Shown: piece after piece, positions 12,601 to 25,676 of the stretch | Layout: each line of letters opens with the position of its first letter | Numbering within the stretch: the first letter of the stretch is position 1 | Origin: Zerene cesonia | Lineage: Eukaryota > Arthropoda > Insecta > Lepidoptera > Pieridae | Direction of reading: 5' to 3' | Assembly (NCBI RefSeq): GCF_012273895.1 | Contig: NC_052105.1 | Location: 5,990,716 to 6,054,715, forward strand | Length of the DNA stretch: 64,000 bases | The notes under the pieces: generated by a model | Told to the model about the DNA's origin: nothing | What the model saw: the letters and a program-made list of their open reading frames with translations, nothing else | Databases searched by the model: none | Program-made: the position numbers and the translations under genes

Positions 12601-15200
12601 AACTTTTTAAATAAAACTTTTTTGCCTGCCCCATATCCATTGTGACTGGCCATAAATATTTAATCTGTAGAAAAAAAAATGTTGTCTCAACCACTCACGG
12701 AGTGTTATACAAATTTGTAGAAAAAACCGAATGACCACTAACAAGCTCTATTTTTGTAGCGGGCAACTCTCACGCCTTTAGCGTAAATAGAACTTTTTAT
12801 TGCAACATCTGTCCACTTGGATTATGGTCGATTTGTTCTTTGGAAAGAAATGAATACCTATGTAGGCATAAAATTTAATGTTTGGTAAATATTTTTTTAG
12901 AATTAAATCTATTATAAATCATTATGTTATAAATAATTCTGAGAAGTAAACCTTCAAAGTGAAGAAATTAAATCCAAAAGAAACACCTATTATTTCGTTT
13001 GGTTGATACCATATATTTGAAAACATTGAGTTATCTCAAATTAATGAAACACTCCAGCTGCATTGTTTATGTTTTATTGTAATTTTGTCGAATTATTTAA
13101 TATCTTAGTCGTTAATACGAGCATTTATCGTTTAGCATTTATATCTCTAATTTTTTTCCATATAAAAAACTTTGAGAAACGCTATTTATACAAAGACATT
13201 TTTTTCAGTTAATTTGTAAATAATTTTTACCAATAGTTAATGTAAGCGCGTAGTGTAAAGTTACCTTTAACTATCTAATTTAATACGAACTCAATAAAAG
13301 ACAAGGCCGAAATAAAAAGACGGTGTGACTATTTATCCGGGTACTGTACGAGTAATTTATAATTATAATAAGTTTATATATAAGTTTTTGTCTTCTACAT
13401 AATTATTTTATTTAAATAAAAGAATATCCGGAATTTTCTTTTTATTTAATTTATTTAAAAAATAAAACACCATTCACAGGTACAGTCAACAAAAAAAATG
13501 ATCTGTAAATTGGACATAACCGCGTCATATTTGCGAGGATATCGTGAGTAGTAAAATGAGGTATCGTAAAATATTGCGTCAATATTACCCCTATCCATCA
13601 AAGAGGGCACAAGGGAGGATGTTGAATAAAAATTTACGAGATTAATATTTACAAAGTGGACCCCAATAACTTGCTCTTTCTTGGCGTAATATTGCCCTCA
13701 TTTCATCCACATTTTTAGAGAAAACTCCCAAGCCTAGGACTTAAATATTTGAGCTCGCAATTCCACCGTTATAACCAACTCTACAGCTTTATTCATTCAT
13801 GTTTTTTATTTAATCAAATCTACATCTAAAGTGGAAAGGAGGAAGGCCTGATTTTCTGATTGTAACCATTTCTAACTTAAATCTTTTACCGTTAGAAATC
13901 TGCCTGTCATAGATTGCTTTTTAGCAATAAGGCCGCCTTTTGTACACTCACCATATTTCTATGGTTTCATTATTTTGTTTTTGTACTATACAATAAAGAA
14001 GACATTTGGCGGTTAAATTTTATAAAAATTGCGTAAAATGTCTACGATCAATTGTATAATTGAAAATTATATAAACATAGTGCAAAACTAACCTAATTCG
14101 GACAATTTAACCTATTTTTAGGCTTACGTACAAAAAAATAAAGTCATTCATCGGACATTTACGATTCTGTATATTTTTTTAATAAACGTTTAAAAATAGA
14201 AAACAAAACATTCTATAACACTGGCATGAAATCAAACGATTAAATAAAAAAAATACACACACCATTATTATTACCATTGATAAAATTCATCGTACATACA
14301 GTTTGTATCGCGAAATGCCCACTCTTCGTTATTTATAGCGAAATTATACGGTCGTCGTGAGAATAGGATATACGAAGGGACCTTAGGACTAGACCGTTAT
14401 ATTTATGTACCAATGTTATATATGGTCAATGAGAACAATGGGTTATGTAACATTTTAAGTTAGTTAGTTAGTGCGTAGTTAGGTGCATTTTATTTTGAAA
14501 TGGTTAACCTAAATATTATCCATAAATATTTTCTAAAAAAAGGTCATCAACGTGTCTGGCAAGTAATAATTTTCTGCCGAACACAAAATGAATCACCTTT
14601 TTGGAATATCGGTTAAAAATACGTCATCTGCAAGTGGAATTCTATTAAAATGCAATGGTTATGAAATTGCAACAAAATGATGGAAGTTGAAACACAAATT
14701 AGTAATGTTATTTTGTTAAAGTTTAATAGAGAGAGAGAGAGAGAGAGAGAGTAATCATTTTTCAGGTATATACTTTCAAACACGCTAGTTGTATGTTATT
14801 ATAACACTTAAGAACTCAGATACTTCAGATAGGATTCTTAAAATCCTTATAGTCTTGTCTATGCTGTGTTAACTATCCTCTTGATACTAGATATATCTCC
14901 CAATAAATATACAGTGTAATAAGCAATGATTAAACATTTCACATGCCGTATTACCCACCTTATATCCTCCAGTCTTAGCCTTATCATTCAAAATCTAGAC
15001 ATAAAAACAAATGGCCGTATATATGAAATCTCCATAATCTGGTGGGTGAGGTGAGGGTGTGGTTTTGGCGTGGTTTAAGGCCAGATTATCTGGATCAAGC
15101 CAACCCTTTACGCATTTCATTTGAGAGACTGTTCGCATTACATCACGATATTTTATTCGAATTTAGGAAAGACGTCTGAGATACTAGCATCCATTTTATT
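9640..15200. other. Gene-poor, AT-rich stretch
   Basis: No recognised transposon until 15206. A 27-codon frame at 10034-10117 (MAIRTAEVCTDKMATQQNDS) follows a TTTCTAG, and minus frames at 11741-11950 and 11957-12244 adjoin; none has convincing support. Poly-A/T runs at 10165 and 12518. Confidence 0.4.
14728..14751. repeat. (GA)n microsatellite
   Basis: About 12 perfect GA units. Confidence 0.95.
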
Positions 15201-15205
15201 AGTTA

Positions 15206-15403
15206 CTAGCTGCGCCCCGCGGTTTCCCCCGCGTAAGTCCGTATCCCGTAGGAATATCGGGATAAAAAGTTGCCTATATGTTATTCCAGTTGTCCAGCTG
15301 TCTACGTACCAAATTTCATTGCAATCGGTTCAGTAGTTTTTGCGTGAAACAGCAACAAACACACACACCTTACAAACTTTCGCATTTATAATATTAAGTA
15401 GGA
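15206..15403 (-). mobile_element. Lep1-like Helitron, full length
   Basis: CTAGCTGCGCCCCGCGGTTT at the left end and ATTAAGTAGGA at the right; both terminal signals kept. Confidence 0.9.
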
Positions 15404-15830
15404 TAGGATAGGATGTGCTATGAAATAAATAGAACCTTCATGGTATTTAAAAGGTTTATATTAATTTGAACGTGAATAGAAATATATAATATTGCACGTA
15501 AATTGTACAAGCACTTGCCCCTCATGTATCGTAATATAATATGCAGATATGTTTTCATACAAACATTTTGTTTAAATTTTTTTATGTTATTGTAAAGCAA
15601 ACCAGCAGACGCTTTGGCCTGGTAAAAAAAACAAATATGCCGTCCGTGTCTATGGACGTCTGTCCATAACATAATGTTACGAGTGATGCCTACCAGAAAA
15701 GACCAGGCGCATGACATAAAGGGGGTCAAAGGAAGAGGTAGAATAAACGAATAAATACAGAGGCAATTCGTGAGATAGTTATGAGTATTTTTATTTTTAG
15801 ACACTTCACTTAAAAGACTCCAAATATCAA

Positions 15831-15850
15831 AGGAAGAAAGAAAGAAAGAA
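15831..15850. repeat. (GAAA)n microsatellite
   Basis: Short purine run of GAAA units. Confidence 0.85.
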
Positions 15851-16153
15851 ACATTTATTTACACTTATACATATAACACAAATATTTGTTTATTTTTATG
15901 TTATATTTATTCCGTATCTACACATATTTATTCCAGAACGGAATGGTCATCTGATAAACTAAAATACAATTGTGTAGTGGAAACAGCGAACAGCGAAACA
16001 GATTCCTACCCTTTACCCGAAACTCGTAAAGTTTTATCGTGAGATCGGCTCTCGATCTTGGCCATTTTTTAAATGGCTTATTTATGTCATTGAATTTATT
16101 ATAACGATCCATAGAATATTATTGACCGCTGTGATCCGCGGATATTGATACCA

Positions 16154-16355
16154 TCCTACTTATAATATTATAAATGCGAAAGTTTGTAAGGATGTGTGTG
16201 TGTTTGTTGCTCTTTCACGCAAAGACTGCTGAACCGATTGCAATGAAATTTGGTATGTATATAGCTGGACAACTGGAATAACATATAGTTAACTTTTTAT
16301 CCCGATATTCCCACGGGATACGGATTAAGCGGGTGAAACCGCGGGGCGCAGCTAG
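16154..16355 (+). mobile_element. Lep1-like Helitron, full length
   Basis: TCCTACTTATAATATTATAA start; GGGTGAAACCGCGGGGCGCA then GCTAG end; inserted A|T. Confidence 0.9.
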
Positions 16356-16499
16356 TGTGTCTATATTAAGAAGTTACTTTTACGATAGTTCCTACTGTTA
16401 AGAGAAGTAGTGAAGGTACAGAAAAAATTCTGAGTATATTTAATGTATGTGTTATATAACATGCTTTCTTCTATCTTCGAATTGCAAGGGATTGGAACA

Positions 16500-16645
16500 T
16501 GCTTACTGATCCTGTATTCTCTGATGCGTACAATCTGAGGGATAAGCGTAGAGTGAAAGTGGGGAAGGGTCATCTTAGACCACATTTTAGCTTACCATCA
16601 GGAGAGATCGTGGTCCAACGCTTCCTTACTGACCAATAACAAAAA
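16500..16645 (+). mobile_element. Second copy of the 4375-4515 family
   Basis: GATGCGTACAATCTGAGGGA, TTAGACCACATTTTAGCTTA, GTGGTCCAACGCTTCCTTAC and an A-rich tail. Confidence 0.45.
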
Positions 16646-17458
16646 ATTAAAAATATATGTATAAAAATTATGTCCATATTCCTTGTAGGGTTGTTAAAAG
16701 TAATTTTGTAGGTATAATATGTCAAGTAATAGAATTAATGGATTGAATTTAATTAATTTTATTTATATTTAATTAATTGTTACAATTGTGGCATAGCTAA
16801 TTTTTCAATACTTAAATCTAGGGCAAGTTATCGAATACTTTAACTTAGAAAAAATAGGAAAATTTAAAATTAACATTACCCAAAGAGATATAGCTAATTA
16901 CTATTGTTAAAGTGCTAAATTAATTAATATTTTTATGCTGAAGGTCCTTCGAATTGCAAAAAATATAACCTAAATATTTTCATATCAGGTACCTACGTCT
17001 GGTCATAATCCATAGCACTGATTGATGACCTATCAGTAAATGTTCCCTTTTTGGGGAAACTCTTGAGGGTAGAAATAAAATCGTTGCTGATAGCGTCTCC
17101 CTTGTGTGCACTGGTTTGTGAGGATTATCAAAATCGTTTTGGTCAATAACGATAATGCATATTATGAAGTGTATATAAGAAATCAGATATTTTTCATACA
17201 AACTTTGACTGTAGTTAAGAGTGATTTTATTTTATTCAGTCGTCAGAATGTGCCGATCCGGCAGATAGATTAACCCAATAGATTTATGTAAAATGTATGG
17301 TTGACTGCATACAAGCAGTGGGAAGGTGAGAAACCACGCGCAAGTTGCGAATTTCAATTATGAGACTACTAACTTTCAGTTCTCGATAAAAAAAAAATGT
17401 TTTCTTACATCGACGATCTCATACCCCGCTTTCATTAAAAGTGGTTAAAAATTTACTA

Positions 17459-17647
17459 TCTACATTAATATTATAAAGCAGAAACTTTTGTATGTATTTT
17501 GCTTTTTTTATATATGTTTGTAACGTTTTCACGCAAAAACTGCTGAACCGATTTCAAAAATTCTTTCACCATAGCAGAGCTGCAACTTCACTTAGTGACA
17601 TATGCTATATTATAAGTACCACGGGCAAAGCCGAGACAAACAGCCAG
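17459..17647 (+). mobile_element. Helitron, ACTGCTGAACCGAT-type family
   Basis: TCTACATTAATATTATAAAG start, CACGCAAAAACTGCTGAACC core, CGGGCAAAGCCGAG hairpin; the terminal CTAG has become CCAG. Confidence 0.7.
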
Positions 17648-17799
17648 CAACACACATACGACCTGTATGTTAGCATGAGTCCGGTAAGTTATAGTAACTT
17701 ATATATATTTCACATGCCTCCCAAATCCCAACCTGACTTCCAACGTCCGTTTCCACGCAATCATTAGGCAATTAAACAAAATTCCGGTATCGAAGGTCA

Positions 17800-18260
17800 G
17801 TTCTGTTTGTGTCCACTCACCTGCCCCCATTTGAATAATAATTCGATGACACTGCGACACCGCTCGCCGTACATGCGACCGAATATATTATTTGCACACA
17901 AAAGCTGCCCGACCGGCCCGCTAACAATGAAACTGTTTTCTTAACGGATAGAAGACGATACGAAGGGGATATTCAAATTTTAGGGTCGCGATTTTAAATC
18001 TTTTTCCTCCCTTTCTCACGGGTCAAGCGCTGACCTATGCCGGACAATGCGTTTATCATAACGCCGCGTCCAGAATTTATAATTAATGCTTGTATCCGAG
18101 CTATTGTGAGAATTCGCGAATAATGGCGCGAATCTTTGTCACGATTTATGCGTATGAATAGTTGTTAGTTGCGTAGAAAGTGGAATTTCTTGAATATTGA
18201 TCAATGGCGGCGGTTGGACGGGGCGCTCTTGAGAACTGAGCTCATTTCGTATGGCACTTG
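17800..18260. other. GC-raised, transposon-free island
   Basis: Contains the candidate exon 17821-17874. A 101-codon minus frame at 18139-18444 (with SQERPVQPPPLINIQEIP) begins upstream of it on the same strand; it is Ser/Thr/Gln/Pro-rich but without clear splice sites. Confidence 0.3.
17821..17874 (-). CDS. Candidate coding exon, unrecognised
   Basis: Reads MYGERCRSVIELLFKWGQ and ends at consensus donor CAG|GTGAGT. The frame stays open upstream to 17920 behind an AG (GPVGQLLCANNIFGR), so it may be an internal exon of 100 nt. It lies in a transposon-free, GC-raised island (17800-18260). Confidence 0.3.
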
Positions 18261-19707
18261 TCGTGTCATTAATCTTTTGTGCTGGCTTTGACCTTTGTGA
18301 TATTAATGTGGTATCGGTTTTTGCATTCACTGTAAAATTATTATTGTGTGACCTATTACCGGTATAAATAATAACATTCAAAATTAGACATAAGCCTGTA
18401 TGTCGGTATAAAACACGCTCTGTGATACATTCAAAATTATGCATAAGTAATAATTGAAAAATGTTTAATTATAACATAACTAATCCAATGTTTTCTAATG
18501 AAGCTGCACAAAAACAAACTGATACAACGATATACAAACATTCAATATGTCAAAAGGTTTTATTTATCACATACTATATTGACTTTATTTTATTTATTCT
18601 TTATTGCACACTTTCACACTTTCAAAATATAAAAAAGAAACAAAATTTAACAAAAACTTGTATGCAAATGGCGGCCTTATGGCTAAAAGCCATCTCTACC
18701 AGGCAACCGACTTTTTACTAATTTACATCTCAAAACCACACAATACGTTCATATATACAAAAATATAATCAATTTACATGCTATCCCTTTGCTCAAACAC
18801 AACTCGTTGGTCACGCTTCGTTCACGCGTTCTGTACCACTTATATCATCTCGCATCTTATGGAGATGATAATTGATCGCGGCAAGTGGAAGAAACCTGTT
18901 TCTATTATGTTAAATTAGGTTCACGTTTCTTTGCTTGTCGTGTGGTTATTGTAATTGTAGTATTTAGTTTTACAAATAAAATCCTGTATGACGTTATCAT
19001 TTATATCTACTAATATTATAAAGTTGAAGGTTTTTGATTTTTTAAATTGAAATGAGCTAAGGCCCCAATTGTAAAATTATTTTTGTGATAAAATTATATA
19101 GTATTGCTACTTAACAGTATAGCACCAAGCTGTTGCAAAAATGGAAAAAATATTCCGTTTAAGACAAGATAAATCTGGTTGTCCCGACGAATTTTTGTAA
19201 TTTTTGATGATTTACGAAAATGGTACAAAAACTTGAGAAAATCAAAAAATCCAATAATTTTCCATTTATTCAGTCGGTGTCAAAATATTCATATAATTCA
19301 AAAGACTACGGTAAAAACTAATTCCTTTCACATCAAGATTTAATTATAGTTGTGACTGGCCAAATTAGTTTAGTTAGTGTGGACATAATGTCATTAGCGG
19401 AGGCAATTTTTGTCGTAAACTTCCTTTTTGTTATTTATGTGGGTTTATGAGGACAGATACGCTCTTCAGGATTTGAAAACAAAATACAATGTGTGTGCAG
19501 TAAACCATTGCTAGGGTTGTGCTTGATTGTTGTTGTCGATATATGGCGATGTCGATATTCAATTAATGATAAACATATCTATTTTTTTAATTCTTACACT
19601 ATTATATAAAGAGGTAGATTGTTTTGTAATCTGTTTTGACATCGAAATGTTGAACCTCTTTTATGAATGTTACAATAACTAGATAAAAGTCCTATCTTAC
19701 TAATCCT

Positions 19708-19905
19708 TCTTACTAATATTATAAATGCAAAAGTTTGTAAGGATGTGTGTTTTTATTCTTCTTTCACGCAAAAACTATTGAACCGATTGCAATGAAATTG
19801 GGTACGTAGACAGCTGGACAATTGGAATAAGATATAGGCAACTTTTTATTCCGATATTCCTACGGGATACCGACTTATGCGGATGAAAGCGCGGGGCGCA
19901 GCTAG
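19708..19905 (+). mobile_element. Lep1-like Helitron, full length
   Basis: TCTTACTAATATTATAAATG start and GCGCAGCTAG end; hairpin arms have mutated (GCGGATGAAAGCGC). Confidence 0.85.
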
Positions 19906-20582
19906 TATTTGATATTTTTATGATTAAAACTGAACCAAACCTAGTATATCATTATGTTATCCATGCCCGTATCGGTTATGTCAACTATTGTAGGCATAAT
20001 AGATACATTATGTTGAAACAAATAAATACGTTATCATATAACTCCAAGTCTTGTTATTGGTTAGTATATTGCTGATAAGTGTATTCGGTAAAACGATAAT
20101 GACGATGAATTATAAACAAAATTATCGATATCCCAAACATCACTAGCATCTTGTAAAGAAGTCGCCAGGAAGATATATCTCAAAAAATGGCGGCGCGTCG
20201 AGTATTTATGGAAAACGAAATAGCTGTGGACTTTTTTTAATTGCGCTTCATGTTTGGATGTTTATTTCGGTGCTTCATTTGTTCGATATTAGATAGTTTT
20301 GTGTGAAGCAAATGATGCTTCATTTGGTGTGCCGAGGGAACAGTTTTCGTCAAATTTATTCTGTCTGCTTTTAGATTTATTTAATTTTTTCTATCGGATA
20401 TTATGTTTTTTCTAGGGTCGTTTGTTTTGCTGTTATGGGAACGGTTTGTTTGTTTTGATATGATTTTTCTTTAAACCCATTGTCCTTATGCACGATTGAC
20501 GAATCCAAGCAACCTCTTTGACGGACTGTATGGATTAGCCTATGGTCAAAAATTTGGTTATAAAAAAAATCTTAAAAGTCCA

Positions 20583-20897
20583 CTTTTTGACGTGACAACG
20601 TCTTAAATTAGGTTGCGGCTCGGAGTCACTCATGAAAAAGTGTAACGCCCGGTAACGTTACGATGAGTCACCGAACTATGATCGGTCCGCCGCGCGCGCA
20701 GCACTAGAGAATTAGGCGCATTGAATCGGCGCGTGCTTGTGTCTCTGTCTCTGTCTTTTTAGTAAACAAAATATATTTTCTATAGTTAAAATTTGTGCAA
20801 TTCTTATTTTCATTCAATTCCTTGTTCTTATTGTGCAATTTAATAATATTCATATCAATAAATATTCTACCGAGAAAAAGACGTTGTCATGTAAAAT
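20583..20897. mobile_element. Inverted-repeat-bounded unit of unknown class
   Basis: TTTTGACGTGACAACGTCT at 20585-20603 and AGACGTTGTCATGTAAAA at 20879-20896 are inverted copies. The inside has a GC-rich left half (GGTCCGCCGCGCGCGCAGCA) and AT-rich right half, with no coding frame. Possibly a MITE or the end of a larger DNA transposon. Confidence 0.45.
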
Positions 20898-21120
20898 CTT
20901 CGCCCGTAAAACCGACTTTACAGGCAACTATTTTTTATTATCATTACAATAATGATAATATAAAGTGGGTAGATAATGTACAGCTATATAATTGTTTTCA
21001 GAATTATTTGTTTAAAAGAAACTTTTTAATTTACTTTCCCGCCAATTTAGTTACTTATAGCGTTGAGGCCCAAACACGCGTGCAATGAACGCATCGAAGC
21101 CCTGATGAATTATATTCAAC

Positions 21121-21355
21121 CGACTTCAAAAAAGGAGGAGGTTATCAATTCAACTGTAACTTTTTGGCTTTATTACTTTATAACATTCGTCTGAGTAAGC
21201 CGATTTTAATAATTTTTTATTTCATAGCTGGTACCTCCTTTGTGGACCATTTAATTTAGTCTAGCTATGACAATTTGAAGGGGGTTTCGTTTTTTATTAA
21301 AAATTGTTATATCCACTGTTAAAGAGATTTTCTTCTGATCTTATTTAACTGTCAA
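21121..21355 (+). repeat. Left arm of a ~230-bp inverted repeat
   Basis: Starts CGACTTCAAAAAAGGAGGAG; near-identical in reverse to 21977-22207. Arms are separated by 621 bp that includes the 21383-21683 SINE. Confidence 0.85.
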
Positions 21356-21382
21356 TAAAGATATTTAAAAACAGTGGGTGGG

Positions 21383-21683
21383 TCAGTGCTGAGGACCTTG
21401 GACAAATAATCGATAAGTCGTGGGTTCAAGACCAGGGGAGTATGCAGGAAATAAATTGATTTTCCAATTTATCTACGTGTGTGGATAACATCATAACTGC
21501 AAAAAACGGTAAAGAAAAACATCGTGAGGAAACCGGCAAGTCCAAGACTCAAAAGTTCGACGACATGTGACATCTGCTAACCCGCACTTGGCCAGCGTGG
21601 TGGTTTATAGTCTGAAGCATAGCATCTCATAACATAGCATAGTGTTCGCAGCAGAGGGTACATATGTGGGCTGATGATGATGT
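21383..21683 (+). mobile_element. tRNA-headed SINE with ATGATGATG tail
   Basis: The head (GTGCTGAGGACCTTGGAC, TCGTGGGTTCAAGACC) resembles Pol III A and B boxes. The body has ACATCGTGAGGAAACCGGCA and CGCACTTGGCCAGCGTGGTG; the tail is GGGCTGATGATGATG. It resembles Metulj-type lepidopteran SINEs; the family name is not verified. Confidence 0.75.
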
Positions 21684-21976
21684 AACATTTCCCATTATAT
21701 ATGCACTATCAATGAAGATCTGTAATAAAACAACATGGACGCCTAATCCCATTAATCTTCACCATAAATCAATCGTTCGTAAATTTATGTTCAATAATGA
21801 CATTTGTTCCTGCATTTCCTTAAAATGTAAATAAAAATAAAGTGTAGGTAATCTCAAGCTCGCAGGCAATCCCGATGTGGATTTATTTCACAAGCCACCG
21901 CCAGGAATATACTGCTGAAGTACACTCGCGAAGAAATGGCTTCATTAAAAAATTAAAAAAAAAACGTGTACTTTCC

Positions 21977-22207
21977 TTGACATTTAAATAAGAGCAGAAG
22001 AAAATCTCTTTAACAGTGGACATAACAATTTTTAACAAAAAACGAAACCCCGTTCAAATTGTCATAGCTAGACTAAATTAAATGGTCCACAAAGGAGGTA
22101 CCAGCTATGGAGTAAAAAATTATTAAAATCGGCTCACTCAGACGAATGTTATAAAGTAATAAAGCCAAAAGTTACAGTTCAATCGATAACCTCCTTTTTT
22201 GAAGTCG
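21977..22207 (-). repeat. Right arm of the ~230-bp inverted repeat
   Basis: Ends CCTCCTTTTTTGAAGTCG. Differences from the left arm are few. The unit could be one foldback transposon or two copies of an element in opposite orientation. Confidence 0.85.
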
Positions 22208-22419
22208 CATAGCAGATTCCTTAAAAAATCGCAACTTTCCTACACTTTTCCACATCACCATACAAAAACATCTCCAGACGAGCCCAAGAATAGAATCTTG
22301 CATCTCGCTCCTGGAATTCTTTAACTTCTTTACCAGAGCGAGACGCACTACGTCTGCGTATCGCCATTGGTCGCTCTTAACCTCTGACCCGGCCCATGAA
22401 CAAAAAATATCACCCATTA

Positions 22420-25108
22420 AACTGAAAGATCGGTTTCAGTGTCAGATACTACCCATTTTTGTCTTAATGCAGACGTTCTTATCTACTCACTCTTGAAAGT
22501 AGCTAATAGCTGTAATAATAGTTAAACTATATTGGGATGCAAGGAAAATATACTAAAAGATATGATGTTACACCCAAAATAGTCGAATGAAATAAGTTTA
22601 TTATGTTGAAATTCATAATATGCTGAGGTTTTGAAGCAATGTGAATAATATTTTTACTTGATACGTATATACCATCTATTAAACATTAATTTAGTAATCT
22701 AATAAAACATTAAAATCAAGATTTTTCGGCATCTTCTTGAAACTAACCTCAAAAATTTCAACTAGAAAATTCTAGAAGCTATCATAAAATTATGAAACGT
22801 TCAACCATTTTATAGGGTCTTCTTAGGAAACGCAGTATCTAACCATAAACACACATACTCTATATAGGTATACATAATTATTTTAGAACAGAAATACATA
22901 AAAAGCCGTTTCTGGCAGTACCCACACCTTCTAACACAAAACTATATTACTTGTACCTTTTATTCTGTGGCTACCATTTCGTCACCATTGACCATGTCCA
23001 TTACACATTAAATTTCACAACAATTTATGTGTACTGGGGTAAAATAAAAATTGCTTGAATCCGTCACGGTTAGGGACAAATTTCGATGTAGCAATAAATT
23101 GATATTTTTTTTTAAAACGTAAGTATTTTTGATTCAATGCGTCACACAACATTGAACGCGCCGCGATATATTGTGCATGTAACTCGATTTTATGACGCAT
23201 TATTTTATGTTAAGCCGTTTTTATTGGTTGGTATTATTATTCAATCATTTAAAGCCTGGTAGTCGGACTGTTTTTAATAAATTTTATATGGTAAAAACTT
23301 CTATAATATATATCTATATCTTCTAATATATAAAATTCTCCTGTCACAGTTTTCATTGCCAAACTACTCCGAAACAGTTGGACCGATTCTTATGAAATTT
23401 TGTGTGCATATTGGGTATGTGTGAGAATCGGCCAACATCTATTTTTCATACCCCTAAAGGATAAGGCAGAACTGCGTTTGCCGGGTCAGCTAGTATAATC
23501 ATAAATAAGTTTATTTTACACTGCCCGTTTTGTAAACCTTTTTACCCCTGACGTAAAAATAGGATGAACCGATTTCGGTGCGGTTTTTTCATTCGAAAGT
23601 CAGTTTCGTTGCGGTGGAGCTGTGTTTGATGAAAATGAGTCGAAGATGGTGGATGCCAAAAAATGTTATAAAATATTATTTCACAACTCTGTCAATATGG
23701 GTATCAAATAAATGGGCTTAACTAGTAAATTTCAAATTAAAGATGGCCGACGAAACAAAATTAAGTTGGGGCCTTTAAATTTTAATTAAACTTTTGTAAC
23801 GAAACAGTATCTTGTTAAACATTTAAGAGTATGAGGTGCAGGCAATTGTAAATTTTAGCACAGAATTTATAAAACGTCTTGTCTCCGTATAGCTGTTCAT
23901 TGGTGGAATTATTCCTTATCTCTTAAACATGTATGTCTCTTAAAAGAATGGTGCATCACTTCTTTTTATATCAATTGTATAAAAATTTAATAAAAAAGTC
24001 TACAAAAAAACGTTAATTTTCGAGAACAAAAAAATAATATGAATGCTATGAATATAAAGCGTCATCCAGCCCCATACAAACCCATAATGCGGGCATAAAG
24101 CTGACACATTTCTTCTTCAACCCCATAGTTTTGCGATTATTCGATACCACATACACCTTGACAAACATATTCTACACCCAAACATCAAGCGCTTCTGCAA
24201 GATCCAACCTTATCGCTATAACGATAAAACTCAACTTGATTTGAATAGATAAATCGCACGAACCAATAACGTTGTAGTCCGTAAAATATGTAAATATTAT
24301 TGCGGGAAGTTGCTTACGAATAGTCTTTTTAAAAAAGTGGGCAAAGAAAAGATGTTTTGAAAGGCGATGAATTCTAATCGTCTTATTAGCTGTTATTGTG
24401 ATTATTTCCTGTTTTGATTGGATGTTATCGGAGCCATTAATTTTATTGGTTTTAGAGGTCGCTGATAGGGCTATTAATGTATAAAATTAGAGGCGATTTG
24501 TTGAAATTTAAAGTCGATGTAATTATGGTTTGCTGATCGGATGATTTAAATAATTTATCGCGTGTAGATATAATTTTGCTAAAAATAATTAAAATTGTTA
24601 TTTTCCTCACTGATTACAAATTTAAATTTAATGTCATATAATGAATAGTAATACTACTTCTAACAAAACAGGTACTTATGTTGACGATTGCATTGTTAAA
24701 ACTTCTGGATATAATAATAATACTTAAAGCGTTTCTTTCATTATATAAATACATATTCATATAAAGAAATCGTTATCTTGAACAGCGTCTTATATACATG
24801 TAATAATGTCAATCCGTCCCCTTAATTGTAATAACCATATTATATTACTAAGTTCGACCAGTGTAGCTCAACCTTAAGAGGAAGGAAGTTGCACGTGTGT
24901 TCGCCCCTTTACGTATCACCTTTCGGTGGTCACAGTAATTGCTTCCTGTCCTAATAAGTATTTGATTTGACCCTTAATATATAGAAAACGCACTAATTTA
25001 AGACCTTTTGTCTTTAGGGAAATATGCAATAGAAGTTGTCTACTTCAGTATTGATATTTACTACTTACGATATTATTTAAAATGCTTTTTAATATATAAT
25101 AGTTAAAA
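22420..25108. other. No gene seen apart from one Helitron
   Basis: AT-rich; the Helitron at 23319-23493 is the only recognised element. A 28-codon frame at 24641-24727 (MNSNTTSNKTG) carries an internal ACAG|GTACTT but is weak. Confidence 0.4.
23319..23493 (+). mobile_element. Helitron, TTGCCGGGTCAGCTAG family
   Basis: TCTTCTAATATATAAAATTC start, GAAACAGTTGGACCGATTCT core, GCGTTTGCCGGGTCAGCTAG end. Confidence 0.8.
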
Positions 25109-25274
25109 TCTATACTAATATTATTAAGTTGAAGAGTTTGTTTGTTTGTTTGAACGCACTAATCTCGGGAACTACTGGTCTTATTTGAAAATTTCAGTGT
25201 TATATAGCCCATTTATTCAGGAAGGCTATAGGCTATATATATGTACCACGGGCGAAGCCGGAGCGGACCACTAG
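25109..25274 (+). mobile_element. Helitron, GAAGAG family, full length
   Basis: TCTATACTAATATTATTAAG start; CGGGCGAAGCCGGAGCGGAC then CACTAG end. Confidence 0.85.
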
Positions 25275-25578
25275 TGCTTTATAAGACCGTAAATCTATGG
25301 TTTTCAATCCTGTCATCATTCTAATCCTTCATTTAAATCCATAAAAAGTAAATACAAATTTAAATTACATCAAAACAAAGACGTCTATTTTGAAAGACAC
25401 AAATCATTTGCCGTGATTTATTTCGTATTTACTTGTAAAAGCTGCAAATACATCAAAGCGTGTTAATATGTTTAATTATTTATACAAATACCATTCTTAA
25501 TCTCATATATTTAAAAGTTAGAATTGTTTAAAAACGTTTTGTTTTGAATAATTACTAGTTAATAGAGCATGAAAGGTA

Positions 25579-25676
25579 ATGAAAAGTAATTTTCGATCTT
25601 ATCCCCAACAAATAGAGTTTATAATTAATAAAGCGACTGGGAAATGTAGGAAACGTAAAGGAAACGGAAGGTTAAG
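25579..25676 (+). CDS. Candidate first coding exon, unrecognised
   Basis: An ATG following an in-frame stop opens 32 codons plus two bases (MKSNFRSYPQQIEFIINKAT, then GKCRKRKGNGRL) ending at consensus donor AAG|GTGAGT. The composition is basic. No downstream exon was identified, so this rests on the frame and donor alone. Confidence 0.25.

Noticed and set aside
15418..15804. 128-codon minus-strand frame
   Set aside because: AT-driven composition, no splice or family support, and it starts at the border of a Helitron.
22172..22417. 81-codon minus-strand frame
   Set aside because: Runs into the right arm of the inverted repeat; the translation matches no family.
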